From: Luidia sarsii
Taxonomy: Eukaryota; Echinodermata; Asteroidea; Paxillosida; Luidiidae
Direction of reading: 5' to 3'
Assembly (NCBI GenBank): GCA_949987565.1
Contig: OX465103.1
Span: 8,451,347 to 8,515,346, forward strand
Length of the DNA stretch: 64,000 nucleotides
Both the position numbers and the translations under genes were made by a program. The notes under the pieces were generated by a model, which was given only the letters and a program-made list of their open reading frames with translations, was not told the origin of the DNA and ran no database searches. Every line of letters starts with the position of its first letter. Position 1 is the stretch's first letter. This document shows, in pieces, positions 24,401 through 37,600 of this stretch.

Positions 24401-27400
24401 AGTGATTGATTTGCTATTGCAGTTAAATAAAGTTTTGTTGTTTGTCTTCTTCAAAATGAAACTTATTCTCATAGGTCATCCAGTCTACGGTGGCAGGACA
24501 CTGATGCAAGCTGCAAACACCTTGATTCATGGACAGCTATTACCAGTACATTGTGCGGCTGTGTCAACAATCCACAAAATGGTGATCTTAAATTATTCAC
24601 AAGCCTGGACTTTTTTTCTTTGTTTGACTTGAAAAAGCTGCATCCACTTTGTGTGGTCCCTGATCTGCTGCAGTCACATTTTCAACACTTTTTTCTTTGC
24701 ATCTTTATGAAATGTGGGTGTAATCCCTGGAGATATACAGCATTTAATAGTTTAATGCTTCTGACTGGTGCTCCCACCCCATTAAAAGCTACTTGACTAT
24801 TTGGGAAGGCCGTTTTCTAATGGCTGGATAGTAATGTTGAATTACATTCTCCTTGATGAAAAATATCATGTTCTGTCTAAGAGCTGGATTGCTTGGATGG
24901 TAAGAGTGCTGGTATGGAAAACCAGAGGTCTTGGGTTTAAGTCCCAGTCCAGTCAGAAGCTTTCTTTGCTAATTTTCAAAAAGATTTGAAAGAATAGATG
25001 TGTAGGAACTCTGAACACCCTGTTTTTGTGAAGGATAACAAGTCAAAATACAAGCTGGTGGGTTCATCCAGTACAGATTGATTCTTTGGGTTGTGAGAAA
25101 CTTGTGATGGCTTATCAAGACCCTAAATTTCATCAAAAGGTTTCCACTTCCAGTTTCAGATAGAAATATAGGTTATATTGCAATGAACAATTGTGTGGTT
25201 TTAGGTTTAAACTTTTTCATTTTCACTATGTATATGTTCATCACTTGTAATGTTTACATTTTTCCCAGAGACAAACCAGCAAATGTGTGCATCAGCCGGG
25301 TTTCCCACTGCCATTGATATCATACGGAAGACAAGGAATCCTAGAGTCATCCGACTGCTATCATCATTCTTGTCTCTTACAATTGCAAACAATGGTAAGA
25401 ACATAATTTAGATATGGATGGATGACTAAAATTTCAATATATTGTAACGATTCCGGCGATGCCTTCTGTGCAGTCGTCTGGTCTAAAATCCGAGGACAGT
25501 CCCAGACGTATGCCGGAAACTTGCATTGAGTTCTCGGTGAGTGAGAATCAAAGGGATGATAGATGAAGAAAAATAATGTTTACCAATGAACTCTGATTAC
25601 AGAGGACTTTTATACTTCAGTCTCAGATGATGTACATTCTGGAGATGGGACGTCAATACAAATAATGACTACAATTCTTGTTACTTCGTAGCGTTCGATG
25701 GCCTTACTGTGCATTATTGTATGACTGATCTGAACAACTTTAATTAACTATACCGACAAGGTTGGAATTTCTCTGCCCGCTATAGCCTTATAGTGCAAGA
25801 TACAAGCACGCCTGGTCGCCTGCTGGTGCTGGCAAGTGTGGGGCTAGATCTAACTAGTACATTAAATATGCCTAATTAATTAATCAAGTTAAGAAATCTT
25901 GGGAGCCCGAAGCCTGGGGTCTTTAATTCTTGTGGTCTTGAGGTCTTTAGGTCTTGTGGTCTTGAGGTCTTTAGGTCTTGAGGTCTTGAGGTCTTAAGGA
26001 GGTCTTGCACGGTCGGTTCCTGGAGGAAAACACCCAGATAATTAGGGATCAGCTGTATTCATAGGCACAGAGTGGGAGTGCTCTGCGTAGACGCGCTGTG
26101 CATATGCGTGTTCGCCCAATACCACAGCCAATCATTGCGCAACATATCTACGGTAGCTTGTAACAACTCAACAGTGTGCATATACCTGCTCAATGCCTCA
26201 CTATACTGTGTCTGGATCGTGAACTTACAGCAATACATAAGGGCCGTTCCCACTATGAAAATAATCGCGATTCAAAACCCTTTTTTTTTGTCGTGTCCAC
26301 ACAGGCCAAATAATCGCGTCGCAAATAAACGTGAGCCGATTGCTGGTTAGCATGTGGTTGCGCTGCGCAAGCTGGAATGGCGAGACTCGCTGACGAACGT
26401 CAACAAATCCTGGTAGCACTTCCTGGTAGTAAGCTGCTGGCAGGAAATGCCATGCTTGCGCAATGCATCGTGGGCTTAAAAAAAAGTGCAATTTGAGCGG
26501 AGGGTTCCCACACATCGCGATTAACGCGATTATTTGGAAAGTCTCACTCTTAGTGGAGTCCGAATCCCACTAATAATCGCGTTTATTTTGTCCCCGCGCG
26601 CAAAAAAAGTGGAGTTTGAATCGCGATCCAAATAATCGTGTTTATTTGGTGTAGTGGGAACGGTCCTATTATGATCAACACTTCACAGCTAGTACGACAT
26701 GGGGTCAGCGTATCGCACTGCTGAAAGCACAGCTCCAAGAAATACAGCTCCAGGTTTGAATGAGTTATCGATCGAACAAATATCTTAATTCCAAGTGCTC
26801 AGCTAAGGTCGGTGGTTTACAGTAATTCAGAGAGGGCTATGTTCAATTAAATTGCGATCATCATTAAAGCATTGGATCTTCAAAGCTAGTTAAAAGATCC
26901 TGGCGATTTTCGCCACAATATGTTTTATTTTGGGATTTAATAATTAAGGATTAGTAAATGATAGTGGGCCTGACGTTTCGATCCTAGCAGGACCTTTCTC
27001 AAAGGCAGAGCTCTGCCTTTGAGAAAGGTCCTGCTAGGATCGAAACGTCAGGCCCACTAAATTTTAAGATTTACATTTTGGTAATTTTAGTCAGTAAGCA
27101 GTTTGCAACATTTTTGTATATCACCCGATTAGTAAATGAGTAATATCTCGGCTGTTATACTATGTCTGTTTGATGAATTCTCTAGAAGAAGAGAACAAAA
27201 TATTTATCCTCCAATTTAATGAAATTAACATTAATCTTTATCTTGTCAGCAAACAACCAAGATAGGTTTGGCCTTCTTGGCGGCTTAGAAGTTCTTGTCG
27301 ATCTCCTACATTCTATAATTGCGAGCCTCTTAAGAAAGCCAGACCAAGACACCATTGAGGCTGCTGTTCAGTTGACAAACGTCTTTGTCTCCTGCATCAC

Positions 27401-30400
27401 AGACAATGGTAAATAATTCATATCTCTGTGGGCATATTATGAATGTCATATTTTTTTTTTCTCTAAACAATTGTTGGGTTTAGTTTTCCTGTAAAATAAA
27501 TGAGGCTGTGATATGTTTCTGCACCATTTGTATGCAGCTTGGTTTAGTCAATGCTACTCTTGATTATTTTGATTCTTTGTTGGGCCATTATTTAATTAAG
27601 CTGATAGGGTTACATGTAAATGAGCTACATTTAGGATGTTGGATCGAGTTAGTAACAAAACTGAAAGAAACAACATAGGAAAAAAATGGAATGAAGGCAA
27701 AGCTGAAGGTCTATCTATAAAAGTATACTTTCTTTTTCTTGCTCAGATCAAAACCACTCCCGACTTGTGGATCTGAACCTGGTTTCCATGCTCATACAGC
27801 TACTGTCTATGGAGTTTATTGAGTCTGATGTCAAACTGAAAGTTATCGTCACATTGGGTCACCTCCTGGAAAAATGTGGTTTGTAACTAAAGGTTCTCCA
27901 GGACTGTACTAAAGTCTGAATAAAATCCAGGTCTCAATATTGCATCTACAAATTATGGGATTATTTCACCATGCACAACAGTGGTTCATCAACCGAGTGA
28001 CTGCAAATGAATGGCTTGGCAGTATCAAAGTTCCATATGAATGCATCTTTTTTTACGAAATTTAAATTAAAAGAACAGAAAAAAGATTATGAGATCAGCT
28101 TAAACTGGATTTCTGTTAAGTACATGTATATGTGCTAACTGCATATAGCTGTATAGATATATTATGATTTTTGCGTTGAGGAGAATGTAATTCAGGAGGG
28201 TTTGACCTAACCAATGTAATGAGCACTCGTGTGCTCAGCCCGATTGTCATGCTTATATAGGCCTAAAAATAAACTTGACAGCCCAATTCCGATGAAAATG
28301 TTTGTTATAAACTAATTACTAGCCAAGCTTTTGTGTTAAGAGGTCTAAAATTTCTCTTTGAAGCATTATGCACAGTTTGGTTGAGACTAGGAAAAATGCT
28401 CTAATGTGAGCTCATATTAATTAACGAGGTTTGACTGTTCACAGAGTTTGAGCTATAATTAAGGGACTGTACCAGTACCTGTACTATAGGCCCTATATGT
28501 ACTTCATTATTTAATCATCAAAACCATCATGTTGCATCCTATAATCAAGTCAATTTTGGTGTTTATTTTTTAAGGGTTTGATTGCAAGACTAGTGGCCAC
28601 ATTTCTTAAGTTTGGTATTTGCAATAGCTGCTTATAAAAAGACCAATTTCCTTTTCAATTTTGTTGGTAGAGAGAAGCCAAAGGCAGTTATTAGAGAGTG
28701 ATGGCTTGAGCTTGTTGGTACACATTATGGCAGAGGAGAATCACGATGAAGAGTTCAACAAAGCCGCTATGTATCTTCTTAGCAGCTGTGTTGATAAAGG
28801 TGAAACTCCATATGCTATCTAAAACACGGTATATATTGTATGTGTATTTTGTATTATTCATCATTTGGCTGCCTTGAACTAAAGGAAATTCCATGAACAT
28901 GTTAAGCTTTCAAGACTTAAATTGAGAGCATAGACCCTGTATGCCCAAGCATTGCATAATCTTTCCTTAGACATAACAGGCATTTCAAAAAAGGGCTTTC
29001 AAAAAGCATGTTCTATTAGCAAGCACCAGTACACCAGTATGTAATTTAGAGAATGCGATTGATACTGTGTATTCTCAACCACAATGTTTTCAGCATATTC
29101 CAATTTCATATTCACTCAGAAGCTGCAAGGATTCAAGCCAGACATTATTACTGATCTGAAAGGGGATCCCAGCAACATGATGCTCTTGATTCACCTCTGC
29201 ATTTGCACCTGAATTTTGATTCCTTTTGATCCGCTCTTGCAAGATCAACTTCTCTTTTCAGTCCATTGAAACTTACAGTCTGGCACTTCCCCACTTATCC
29301 TCCCATCACTCATTGGCTGGATTGGATCCAATTAACTATTGCCCTAAGTGGCAATAAATAACTGTCTCATTGATGGCTTATGGCAGCAGTGGTATGCCTT
29401 ATCTATCTACACTAAGCCTGTTTACGAATTACAAGCCTCATTGGGCACAAAGTGGTTGACCTTATGGGGACATCCTTTCTGATAATCTTCTGTGGACCTC
29501 ACTCCTAATACACAATGTAGTATGATTCAGGTTACAAGGCTGTTTTTTTTTCTTCTCCATCCTAGCTTACATTGTATCTTTCCTTCCTCTCTGTACTTCA
29601 ATTCTCCTTCAATATTTATCACTCTTTCCTTTTGCCCTTCTTAACCTAGACCTCATTTGGAAAGATTCATAGATCAGTTTTTATAATTATTTTACAAAGG
29701 GACCTTTTCTTTTTCTGGATAAGCTAGATATTCTGGCATTTGCACATTTCTTTTGCATCAAACGTTTTCAATCAGCAGAATCCTCCCCAAAAATCCTAAA
29801 TGGTTTGTAAATTTGTCAAAAGTTCCTGCTAAGCTTCTGCTAGGATCTCTAGGCCTAATATGTTGATATTTGCATTTTATTCATGTAAGTCATTAAGCAG
29901 TTTGCAACTTGTTTATATGACTTCCTTATCTCTTTTGCAGTTTCCAGCGTGGAGGGAGTTGATGCCCGCACTACCAACACCAGACAGTTGCCAATAAAAC
30001 CACAGAGAACCAATGAGGTAGAATCTGAGTGTGGTTCCTATTTCATTTCCCATCGCAATGGAGTGGGAATGCACAATGATGAGGAAAGACGGCATAAAAA
30101 CCAGGTAGACCTTCCATAAAAATGGGAGTGGCAAACAGTGTAGTAGGTCTTTGGTATTAATTTTGCTTAGGCCTATTGATCGGTGTCAGAAGTGTCTGAG
30201 CCTTATGTTTTTGCCATTGTTATGTGAAGGGTTATGTACAGTATTCAGTTATTAATTATTTGAAATGCATTGAAATGTAATCGTAATGATTGTTTTAATT
30301 TCACAAATTGGCTTTTAATGTTTTGAAACAAGAATGAAGTTAGCCTGCATAGTCTAATAGGAAAAGCAGTTTGATTTTTACTACAGTAAAAACAGATTTG

Positions 30401-33400
30401 TCGCTAATCCTATTTTATGAAAATATTTGGCTCTAATTGCAGACTGATGAATCAAATTTCAAATGGAAATGTACTGCAAATGATAGAAGAATGAATGAAT
30501 CAGACTTGTTAAGTAATTTGAAGAGGAAGCTGAGCACCAAGGCTTGTGACATTGATGATCTGCAGAGACAACTTGAAAAGGTTAAATTAAGTATATGTAT
30601 TTACATTGTTGTGTGATACTTTTGATTCTTATTTCATCCCTTTATTGAGATTTCATGCACTTTCTTGTGATTTCCCGTCTGTTGACAAGGGCAGAAAAAG
30701 GCACAGTATGAAGTGCATCAAAGTGTGTCTTGAAGGTGCAAAGATGTCACTATGATTTTACTGACCTGTACATTTTTGTTCTCAATAAAAAAAAAAAAGG
30801 AAAACCACATGAGGCAGCAGCTTGAAAACGAAGTACAAATGTTAGAGAGACATGGAAAGGACAGACAGCAAAGCAAGGAGAGGGCTAAGGAGAGGGCTAA
30901 GGAGAAGGCGAAGGCTGTCACTGAGGAACTGCAGAGGGAGGTATGGGGATACCTTTTTTGGAAGTTTTTTTAAGGATCACTTTGTTTCATATAGGCCTAC
31001 GTGGCCTTGGTCTTTATTATTTTCATTAATACTATGTAACCTATTGCCTTTTGCACATTACAAATGAATTTTGTATGAGCCTTTTAACCATCTACCAACA
31101 AGCTAAAAAAATGTATGAATCAAACCTTACTATCTTGCCTTCTTAAATGTAATATAAATACTTATGTTTTTTTGCTTCAATATTCTGCTTTTCTTGCCCC
31201 AATTCAAATTTCAGACTCCTGAAAGATTGATTGACCAAGATCTTAAGAAAATGGCGCATAAGTTGGAAATGCTAGACAAAAAGCTCCATCGGTTGAGCAG
31301 TGAAGGCAACGAACTTGCTGACAACCTTTTTGCAACCAGCAAAAAAAAAAAGCTGGTCAACAGCCTGCCTTTACCTTCTGGCATTGTGGATGAGTTTCAA
31401 ATGGAATCGCAACAGATATTGGGAGATTTGTCTTCCAATAGTAATGCCTGCCAGCTGGATTATCTAACTGACATAGTACAGAGATTAGTGCAAATGAAAT
31501 CCACATGCTTGGGTGATAATGAAAGCAGATTCATCAGACATTTGCAGTCTGACCCGGACAAGGAACATGGACACTGCATAAAGGCAGGCCAACAGTCACA
31601 AGCACCAAGCAGGTCCAACAGTTTCAGGATTCCAACATCTCCCATGCGGCAGTGTTATACAGGAGAACCAAAACCTACCACCGAGGCCAGAGGTTCCTTG
31701 CTTACTCCTCTTGCCATTGGGAGGCGAGGGCATAATACAAGTGGCGTCAGTAGCACTAAACCTGCCCACAGAGTCTGCCATTTGAATGCCGAGGTGGAGA
31801 GTTGCTGTGCATCTGTTGTCACAAACACTGATATGAGTCTTTCTTTGTCCGATATGGACCTAGTAAAGCAGGCCAAAATATCCAATAAGCAAGGATATGC
31901 CAACTCAACCAGCTCCAAAACACTCCATCCTCATGTTTTGTCTCACAAAAAAAAGGCCAAGACAAATAGTAAGGTGACTCCTGTCCCTCAAAAAGGGATG
32001 TTTTCAGTTCCTTCTAAACCAATAAAATCTCAATGTTTCAAGAGACGGAACTTCTTTTCGACAAAAGACGAATACGTATTTGATGAATCTCCGAGCAACA
32101 TATCAGGTACGATCATAGGCCTTTATTGTGTTTTGATGCAAAACTTTGTGAGAAGAGCTTTTATATTAACAGCAGAACGACAGAATTCAATTGGGTTTTA
32201 ATGTTTCAATGTCTTTATTTCAGTAAAGTGTAAACATTTGTATTGAGAGCAAGGCATTAAGGCGTTTGGAATGGTGCACTATAGGGAAACCAAATGTCCC
32301 ACAATCGTTAATGTATTTTACTGTCTGATGTCTGATTATGTCTATGGAGAATGAGCATGATGTATTTTGTAAAAAACAAAAATCTTGCAGTGACTTTGCT
32401 TTTAACAAATTTTAGGTACTTCATCCTTGGGCCCTTCAAATAAACCACATATTCAAGATGAATCAACATGTCCAGGTTTGTTCAAAGATGTTTTTGAACT
32501 TTGTTTTATGTTACTGGCTTTGGGAGGGGATGAGTGCACTTTTTTATTATTACCAACATTGAGGGATTATTCCTTGTGTTTTCTGTTTTCTTTTCACCTC
32601 ATCCGAACCTGTGCCCCCTAACCAGTTAAGAAATGTCCATATCAGGCCTAAACAAAATTTTCATAAGTGCATGTTACCCATATGCATCTGTGAACTTTGT
32701 GTAAGTGTGTAAAGTTGTATTTTGGGAAGGTTCCTGCACGATGAGTACTTTTTGTCATGCCATATAATTTATATGCATATGAGAGGATGCTTTATTCTTG
32801 GCTAAAATTTTTTGTTTCTATTCAACAGCTTGTAGCCCAGCCGTCAATCGCCCACTTCTCAACAGTCGCAACTTTGTCCACACTTTAGAAAGAAGTACAA
32901 AGACCTGTCCTGGACACAAGGAACTAGTGAGAAAAATCAAGCAGGATGTACATCAACGGAAGGCACTCAAAGCAAACGGTGTGATCCCTAGCATTGACTG
33001 TCAATTACTGATGTCTTCCTTTGAATTAATGACAACTCAAAGAAATGGGTCTAGGGCCTATTCATTTTGAACTGTTGCAAACTGCCCACTCAGTGAATCC
33101 AATTTTTCTCATTGGCACATTCCAAATGCTTGATAAAATTGATTGTGATTTAATAGTTGATTTGCAATGAATCCGTTGAATATGAATTCCATGCTCCTCC
33201 TGTATCTATTTTGACCATGAATTTTATTTTTTAATGAGGATTATTGGGTATTATTTTTTATTTTGGCAGCCTGTGATAGTCAAAAAGGCACAAGGACCCA
33301 TCTAAACAGAGGACAAAACACCCAAAGCAATGGATGCAGCAATTTGGCAGCATTTCCTTCGTCAGCTGGGAGCGTTACTTTGAAAGTGGTTAGTACTCGC

Positions 33401-34678
33401 ATGCCATACAAAATGTAGGAGTTGGGCAGTTGAGCTCCTCCTTCACTTTAGTCCCATTGTCTTCTACACAAGAAAGAATGGAAGATATTGACTCATGACA
33501 CTTTCTACTAATTATTATTAGTCTGCTTTCCCACAGCCCAGTCCTAAGTCGCACAATTCACACGCTTTGCTTGATACATATGCGTGGATCGCAGAATGTT
33601 GAACAGAAAAATGTGCACACCTAAATCTGATTAGGTGATGCTGGACGGATGTAATGAAGAATTACTCCAAAGGCTCAATAAATGTTTGATTTTCTAATGC
33701 TTTTATCCAAATCACTGCAAACAATAATTCCTCAGATTATACATAATTTTTCAAAATCTTTGAGTTTTTGCCTCTACAGAAACGATATTTCAATTTGCTT
33801 GAAGCATCATAATTAATGTTGATAAATTTGTCACTTTTAAGCGTGCACTATGAAGTAACTTTCTAGAATGAAGAATGTGGATTTATGTCTTTCTCTTGTG
33901 TGTGGATGTAACACTAATGAAACTCTGACACCTCCAAATACAGACAAATAGCCCCAGTGGTCGGCGCAAAAGACAAGTATTCACACCACAAGAAATTCAG
34001 AACCTGATAGAAGGGGTGGCAAAGCAAGGCAAGCATTGGAATAGCATTCTATGGAGATACCCGTTTGCAGCAGGTCGAACCGCCGTTGACCTCAAAGACA
34101 AGTACAGAAGAATGCAGGTGTGCAGTACAGAAATAAATACATGTAAAGATGAATGCTGACATGTGACACGTGCCAGGATCTTATACAGAATTTGAACACT
34201 TTGGAATTTTTGTAGCATCTGGAATATGGCATATCAAGAAACGTAATTTTGCTTCAAGCCAAAAGTGGTTTCCATATTTAAAATTTGCCCCAAGATTATT
34301 TTAGAAAAGATTGAACCTGTTGGTGCCATATTTTGAGGAACATTGTAGTTATATTAAATCATTAATAATATCACCATTGTATTAAAGAATGAGTTGCCCT
34401 TTCTATAGACCATCACCAATAGTGAAGGTGGAACAAGAACCAAAGGTGACTACACAATCCTGCTTTTGCAATCCTGCCAAATGACTAGCCATTGGATATT
34501 AATTTCTTCCCCAGAAAAGGGGTAACATCACTCAGCAAATCTTAATGTTGTTTCTCCCTTGGTTATTATTTGCTAGGCTCAGAACTATCCAGGAGTGCTC
34601 CCAAGTAGTCCGTCTTCATGCAAGAGTTTCAAACAGCGGCATCATGGAAAAGTAGCTGACTATTCATGGAGGCCTTGA
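21402..34678 (+). CDS. TERB1: Telomere repeats-binding bouquet formation protein 1 homologue (TERB1), 19 exons
   Basis: TERB1, with TERB2 and MAJIN, links telomeres to the nuclear envelope and to SUN/KASH in meiotic prophase. Exons: 21402-21450, 22514-22624, 22950-23078, 23542-23676, 24071-24131, 24475-24581, 25269-25394, 27250-27408, 27747-27878, 28671-28799, 29941-30104, 30443-30580, 30800-30940, 31215-32106, 32416-32475, 32829-32978, 33270-33388, 33944-34117, 34577-34678. All have canonical GT-AG sites and matching phases, giving 1025 residues (human 727). Residues about 17-380 are armadillo-type helical repeats (GGINFVLNLLTSSEVDNVKV; LCGCVNNPQN; LLSSFLSLTIANN). Residues 435-560 are a charged coiled coil (KERAKERAKEKAKAV). 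A long Ser/Lys-rich region follows, mostly exon 14, then a Myb/SANT-like domain at about 941-992 (KHWNSILWRYPFAAGRTAVD; KDKYRRM). The start ACAAAATGA has A at -3 and its phase joins exon 2; it is the least certain exon. Confidence 0.93.
22097..22203. mobile_element. 89-bp TIR mini-element with 9-bp target duplication
   Basis: The element 22106-22194 starts TAGTCCGAGTAACTT and ends AAGTTACTCGGACTA. It is flanked on both sides by AATACAGGT (22097-22105 and 22195-22203), a perfect 9-bp duplication as made by Mutator-like (MULE) transposases. Relatives are at 42905-43672, 45498-45622 and 58664-58870. It lies in TERB1 intron 1. Confidence 0.8.
23205..23510. mobile_element. Diverged MITE related to the 26240-26667 element
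   Basis: Shares CCTTGAGGGTGGCCCATGC with 16690 and AAAAAAGTGGAGTTTGAATC with 26606. It ends GTAGTGTGAACTGCCC, a worn version of GTAGTGGGAACGGTCC. Edges are approximate. It lies in TERB1 intron 3. Confidence 0.5.
23741..23805 (+). repeat. Single Penelope-derived tail with ribozyme-like core
   Basis: CTCTGCCTTTGAGAAAGGTC, CTGCTAGGATCGAAACGTCA and GGCCAACTAAATTTTAAG. The core is intact relative to the family. It lies in TERB1 intron 4. A worn relative is at 24293-24345 (CTTTGAGAAAGATCCTGC). Confidence 0.7.
24600..24975 (+). repeat. tRNA-derived SINE copy (family A)
   Basis: Contains AATCCCTGGAGATATACAGC, CTACTTGACTATTTGGGAAG, then GATTGCTTGGATGGTAAGAG (A-box-like) and GGGTTTAAGTCCCAGTCC (B-box-like). 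A 60-bp interruption (about 24830-24880) splits the tRNA-like head. It lies in TERB1 intron 6. Confidence 0.65.
25917..26010 (+). repeat. GGTCTTGAG-type short tandem repeat
   Basis: About ten copies of a nine-base unit (GGTCTTGAG, GGTCTTTAG, GGTCTTGTG). It lies in TERB1 intron 7. Confidence 0.85.
26240..26667. mobile_element. 428-bp MITE with AGGGCCGTTCCCACTA termini
   Basis: Starts AGGGCCGTTCCCACTA and ends TAGTGGGAACGGTCCT. Subterminal repeats based on AATAATCGCG and AATCGCGATCCAAATAATCG occur on both sides. Non-coding. The most intact member of a family with worn copies at about 16545 and 23205. It lies in TERB1 intron 7. Confidence 0.75.
26949..27139. mobile_element. Palindromic Penelope-tail dimer with 13-bp target duplication
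   Basis: Element 26962-27126. Two tails meet head to head at AGAGCTCT (about 27007-27014), and each side carries GGATCGAAACGTCAGGC. The left tail stops after the ACTA motif; the right runs to the TATATCAC end. GATTAGTAAATGA flanks it exactly on both sides (26949-26961 and 27127-27139). It lies in TERB1 intron 7. Confidence 0.85.
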
Positions 34679-37600
34679 AGACAGCGAGCCCACCATGTGC
34701 CAAAACCTTTTAACTAGGCCTATTGGTTTCCATTTCTTGAAAACTTTGTTCCCCTCAGTTGCACAATAGTGGATTAAGTTTGGAGAAGTGTTGACTTGAA
34801 ACACTGTGGTCCTCTTTGTTCATATGCAGTGTGTATTTTATATATATGTTATACACAAACAAATGGTTTTGTATATCTTCTGTTTTCAGTCTAGGAGAGA
34901 ATCGATATGACTTAACACAGGCAAATAACAAGTAAAACGTGTCATGTGAATTATATTAGGCCTATATCAGATTCTGGGTGAAATATAAAACAAAAAATGT
35001 ATTTGATTTCAGAAGGCATGAAGAAAAAAAGGAAACTTTTCCTGTACCTCCAATGAATTTAAAGCATTTGTATAAGAAGAAACATTATATTTGGGTGCAA
35101 ATGTGTTACGCAATCTTTTGGAACAAGTATCTTTCAAGCACAAAAATCTTAAGTGAATAAAAAGCAAAGAAAATTGATGTAATTAATGCAAGAAGTAATT
35201 CATGGTCAAACATACAGCCCTTACAGAAAACATGCCGTTTAAACAGGAATCTGTAGTAATTATCATTTCCTGATATAGTTTATTTTTCTGAATCTTATTT
35301 TGTGACATATCCTTGGTGGGTAATCGGATCCAACTATACATAATTCATTTAACTCTTAGAAAACTTGAGTGCTTGTTACAAATCGAAGTTCATTAGATTA
35401 CATTTGAAATGATACAGCATTAGCATAGCCTAGCATTTCGACCTCAGCAGGGCCTTTCTCTTGATAGAAATAAAACAGATAGGAAGGGGGAGAAGTGATA
35501 CAGGTGACAGAAGTGGTGGAGAATGTGGCAGGGACGTGATGAATTAATGCAAAGTCTAAGGATTCAATTCTTCTCTCCTTTAATCCTTCTCACCCGGTCT
35601 GTCCAGGAGCATTTCTTCATTCTTCATTCATTTTCTGTCATCCCAACGTCTTTCCTTCCCTCTTGTTTTTTGCCTTTGTCATTCTGTCTTTGGGAAAGGT
35701 CCTATAGATGAGGATCTAAACATCAGACCCTTTCAGAGATGGCTTTAACTGATTATCATCATTAATTTGACTCAAGAATCAGTTTGTCTCCTCGTGAAAT
35801 GGATACACAAGAACACAAGTTGAAGGTAAAAATGAAAAGACCATTTTTTTCTGGTTTATTTTGTAGTTTGCCTTCAGAAAGGACATGCTGCTTGTTGTCA
35901 GGGACAGGGTGTCTACAACATGTAACCATCAAGGTATCATGTTGAGCAGTGGTTTTACATTAGCATCAACTCACAAAAGAAAGGAATTCTGCATTCTGCT
36001 ACATAGCTCATTGCTGTTCCTCATTAATGTCCACTAATTCGCATTAGTTCATCAGCTACATGCATGTATAACTTTGGTATATTACAAATAACACATGGAG
36101 CTCAACCATTTCTGTGTCACCATGTGTGTGTATGTATTTATTAATCCAAAATTCAATAGTTCATTCATATGCAAGGACTTACCAATTTACCTGATTCACA
36201 TATTATTTATATATATTCTATTTTTTAAATCATTTTGTTGACAGTGGCATTTTCATGTGGCTAGCCATATACATATTTTTGAGGAAAGGTGAGTACCTCA
36301 AAGATGAACAATTACTTATGACGCCATTGAAGCAAAAAGGTAGCCAAAGTGTACATTCTTGATCTTCTAGTTGTCTACAGCTACAGCATGCAGAACTGGA
36401 CTACAAAAATATTCCATATATCAAACGAAATAGAAATGTTCTTTTTTTTTATAGCATTCCTTGCACATGGTATCATAACCTATATTATACAGAAAAGGAT
36501 GTAATGTATACAAAGATGTTGGTGAGGGATATTTCAGTCAATTGTGAAATTCAAATAATTACATGAATATACATGTACTTGTATTTTATACATGTACAGC
36601 ATTTACAATGACTATGATCAAACGGAATGGATAAGTAAAAGTTGTTAAAATTGATTTTCAACAAGGGCAAGGCAAATACAGCAGAATGAATTCATTTTTA
36701 ATTTAATTTCAGTCTACCAAAACTGTACATATGTGTACAACAAATTTCTCACTTGCATTTCAAATTGGGAGTCAGTTCAGGCAATCCTATATAACTTCTG
36801 ACTGCCATGATCATGCAAATGGACATCCCTGTCAAAATGCACAGTGGCTTAGTTTTGAGTTTTAATAATTCAGGTTACACTAACATCACAATTGTAGATG
36901 ACTCAACAAGACTCAAGCGTAATAGCTAGAATGTATACAATCTCATGACAATGTAACAAGACAAACAGTAATCTATAAAATGATAGGTTGGCTACCAAAT
37001 TTACAATCTGATTTAAATATTGTACCATATGCATTTCCAAAATAATCAAATTAAGCATGTGTATGAAACATATGAGTGGTATGACCTTGCCTGGATATAC
37101 AAAGCCTCGACTAGTATAACTTCTCAAGATTTGAAAATATTTACACATTCTCAGATAAACCTTACGCAATACATCATGAGCCAACAATGATGACATTTAG
37201 AGTCTCAAAGACTGAAATTTAAGTTTGGTCTTACTTGCCCAAGTAGATAAATACAAGTTTCACTTTGGAAAGCGTTTTCTTTTTCATCCTCATATGTTGC
37301 TGTGATGTACTCTGGTCAATGTGATAAATAGATAATACAAAACCATTCAAAATTTCCCATCTTATTAATAATGGCAAGCTTTTTGCTATTCCCTTCCCTG
37401 CTTTTTTGTCTTTGTATCTAAACGTCATTTATAACAAAAATATACATTATGGATATGACAAAATATTTCCTCAATATGTTTCCCCTGCAACAGTTTGATG
37501 TCATTGAAGGCAACATTGCATTATATAGGTAATAGTACAATACCCTTGATACAAACATCCGGGTGTTGTGATTGTAACTGTCACATGGAACTGTCACCAA

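Noticed and set aside
25445..25920. Possible solo LTR starting TGTAACGATTCCGG
   Set aside because: I could find neither a matching terminal CA end nor a flanking duplication, and no second copy in the window.
31164..31214. In-frame ATG upstream of TERB1 exon 14, giving a 345-codon open frame
   Set aside because: The preceding bases are intron: a clear TTTCAG acceptor lies at 31214, phase matches exon 13, and the frame likewise reads through the donor at 32107 into intron.
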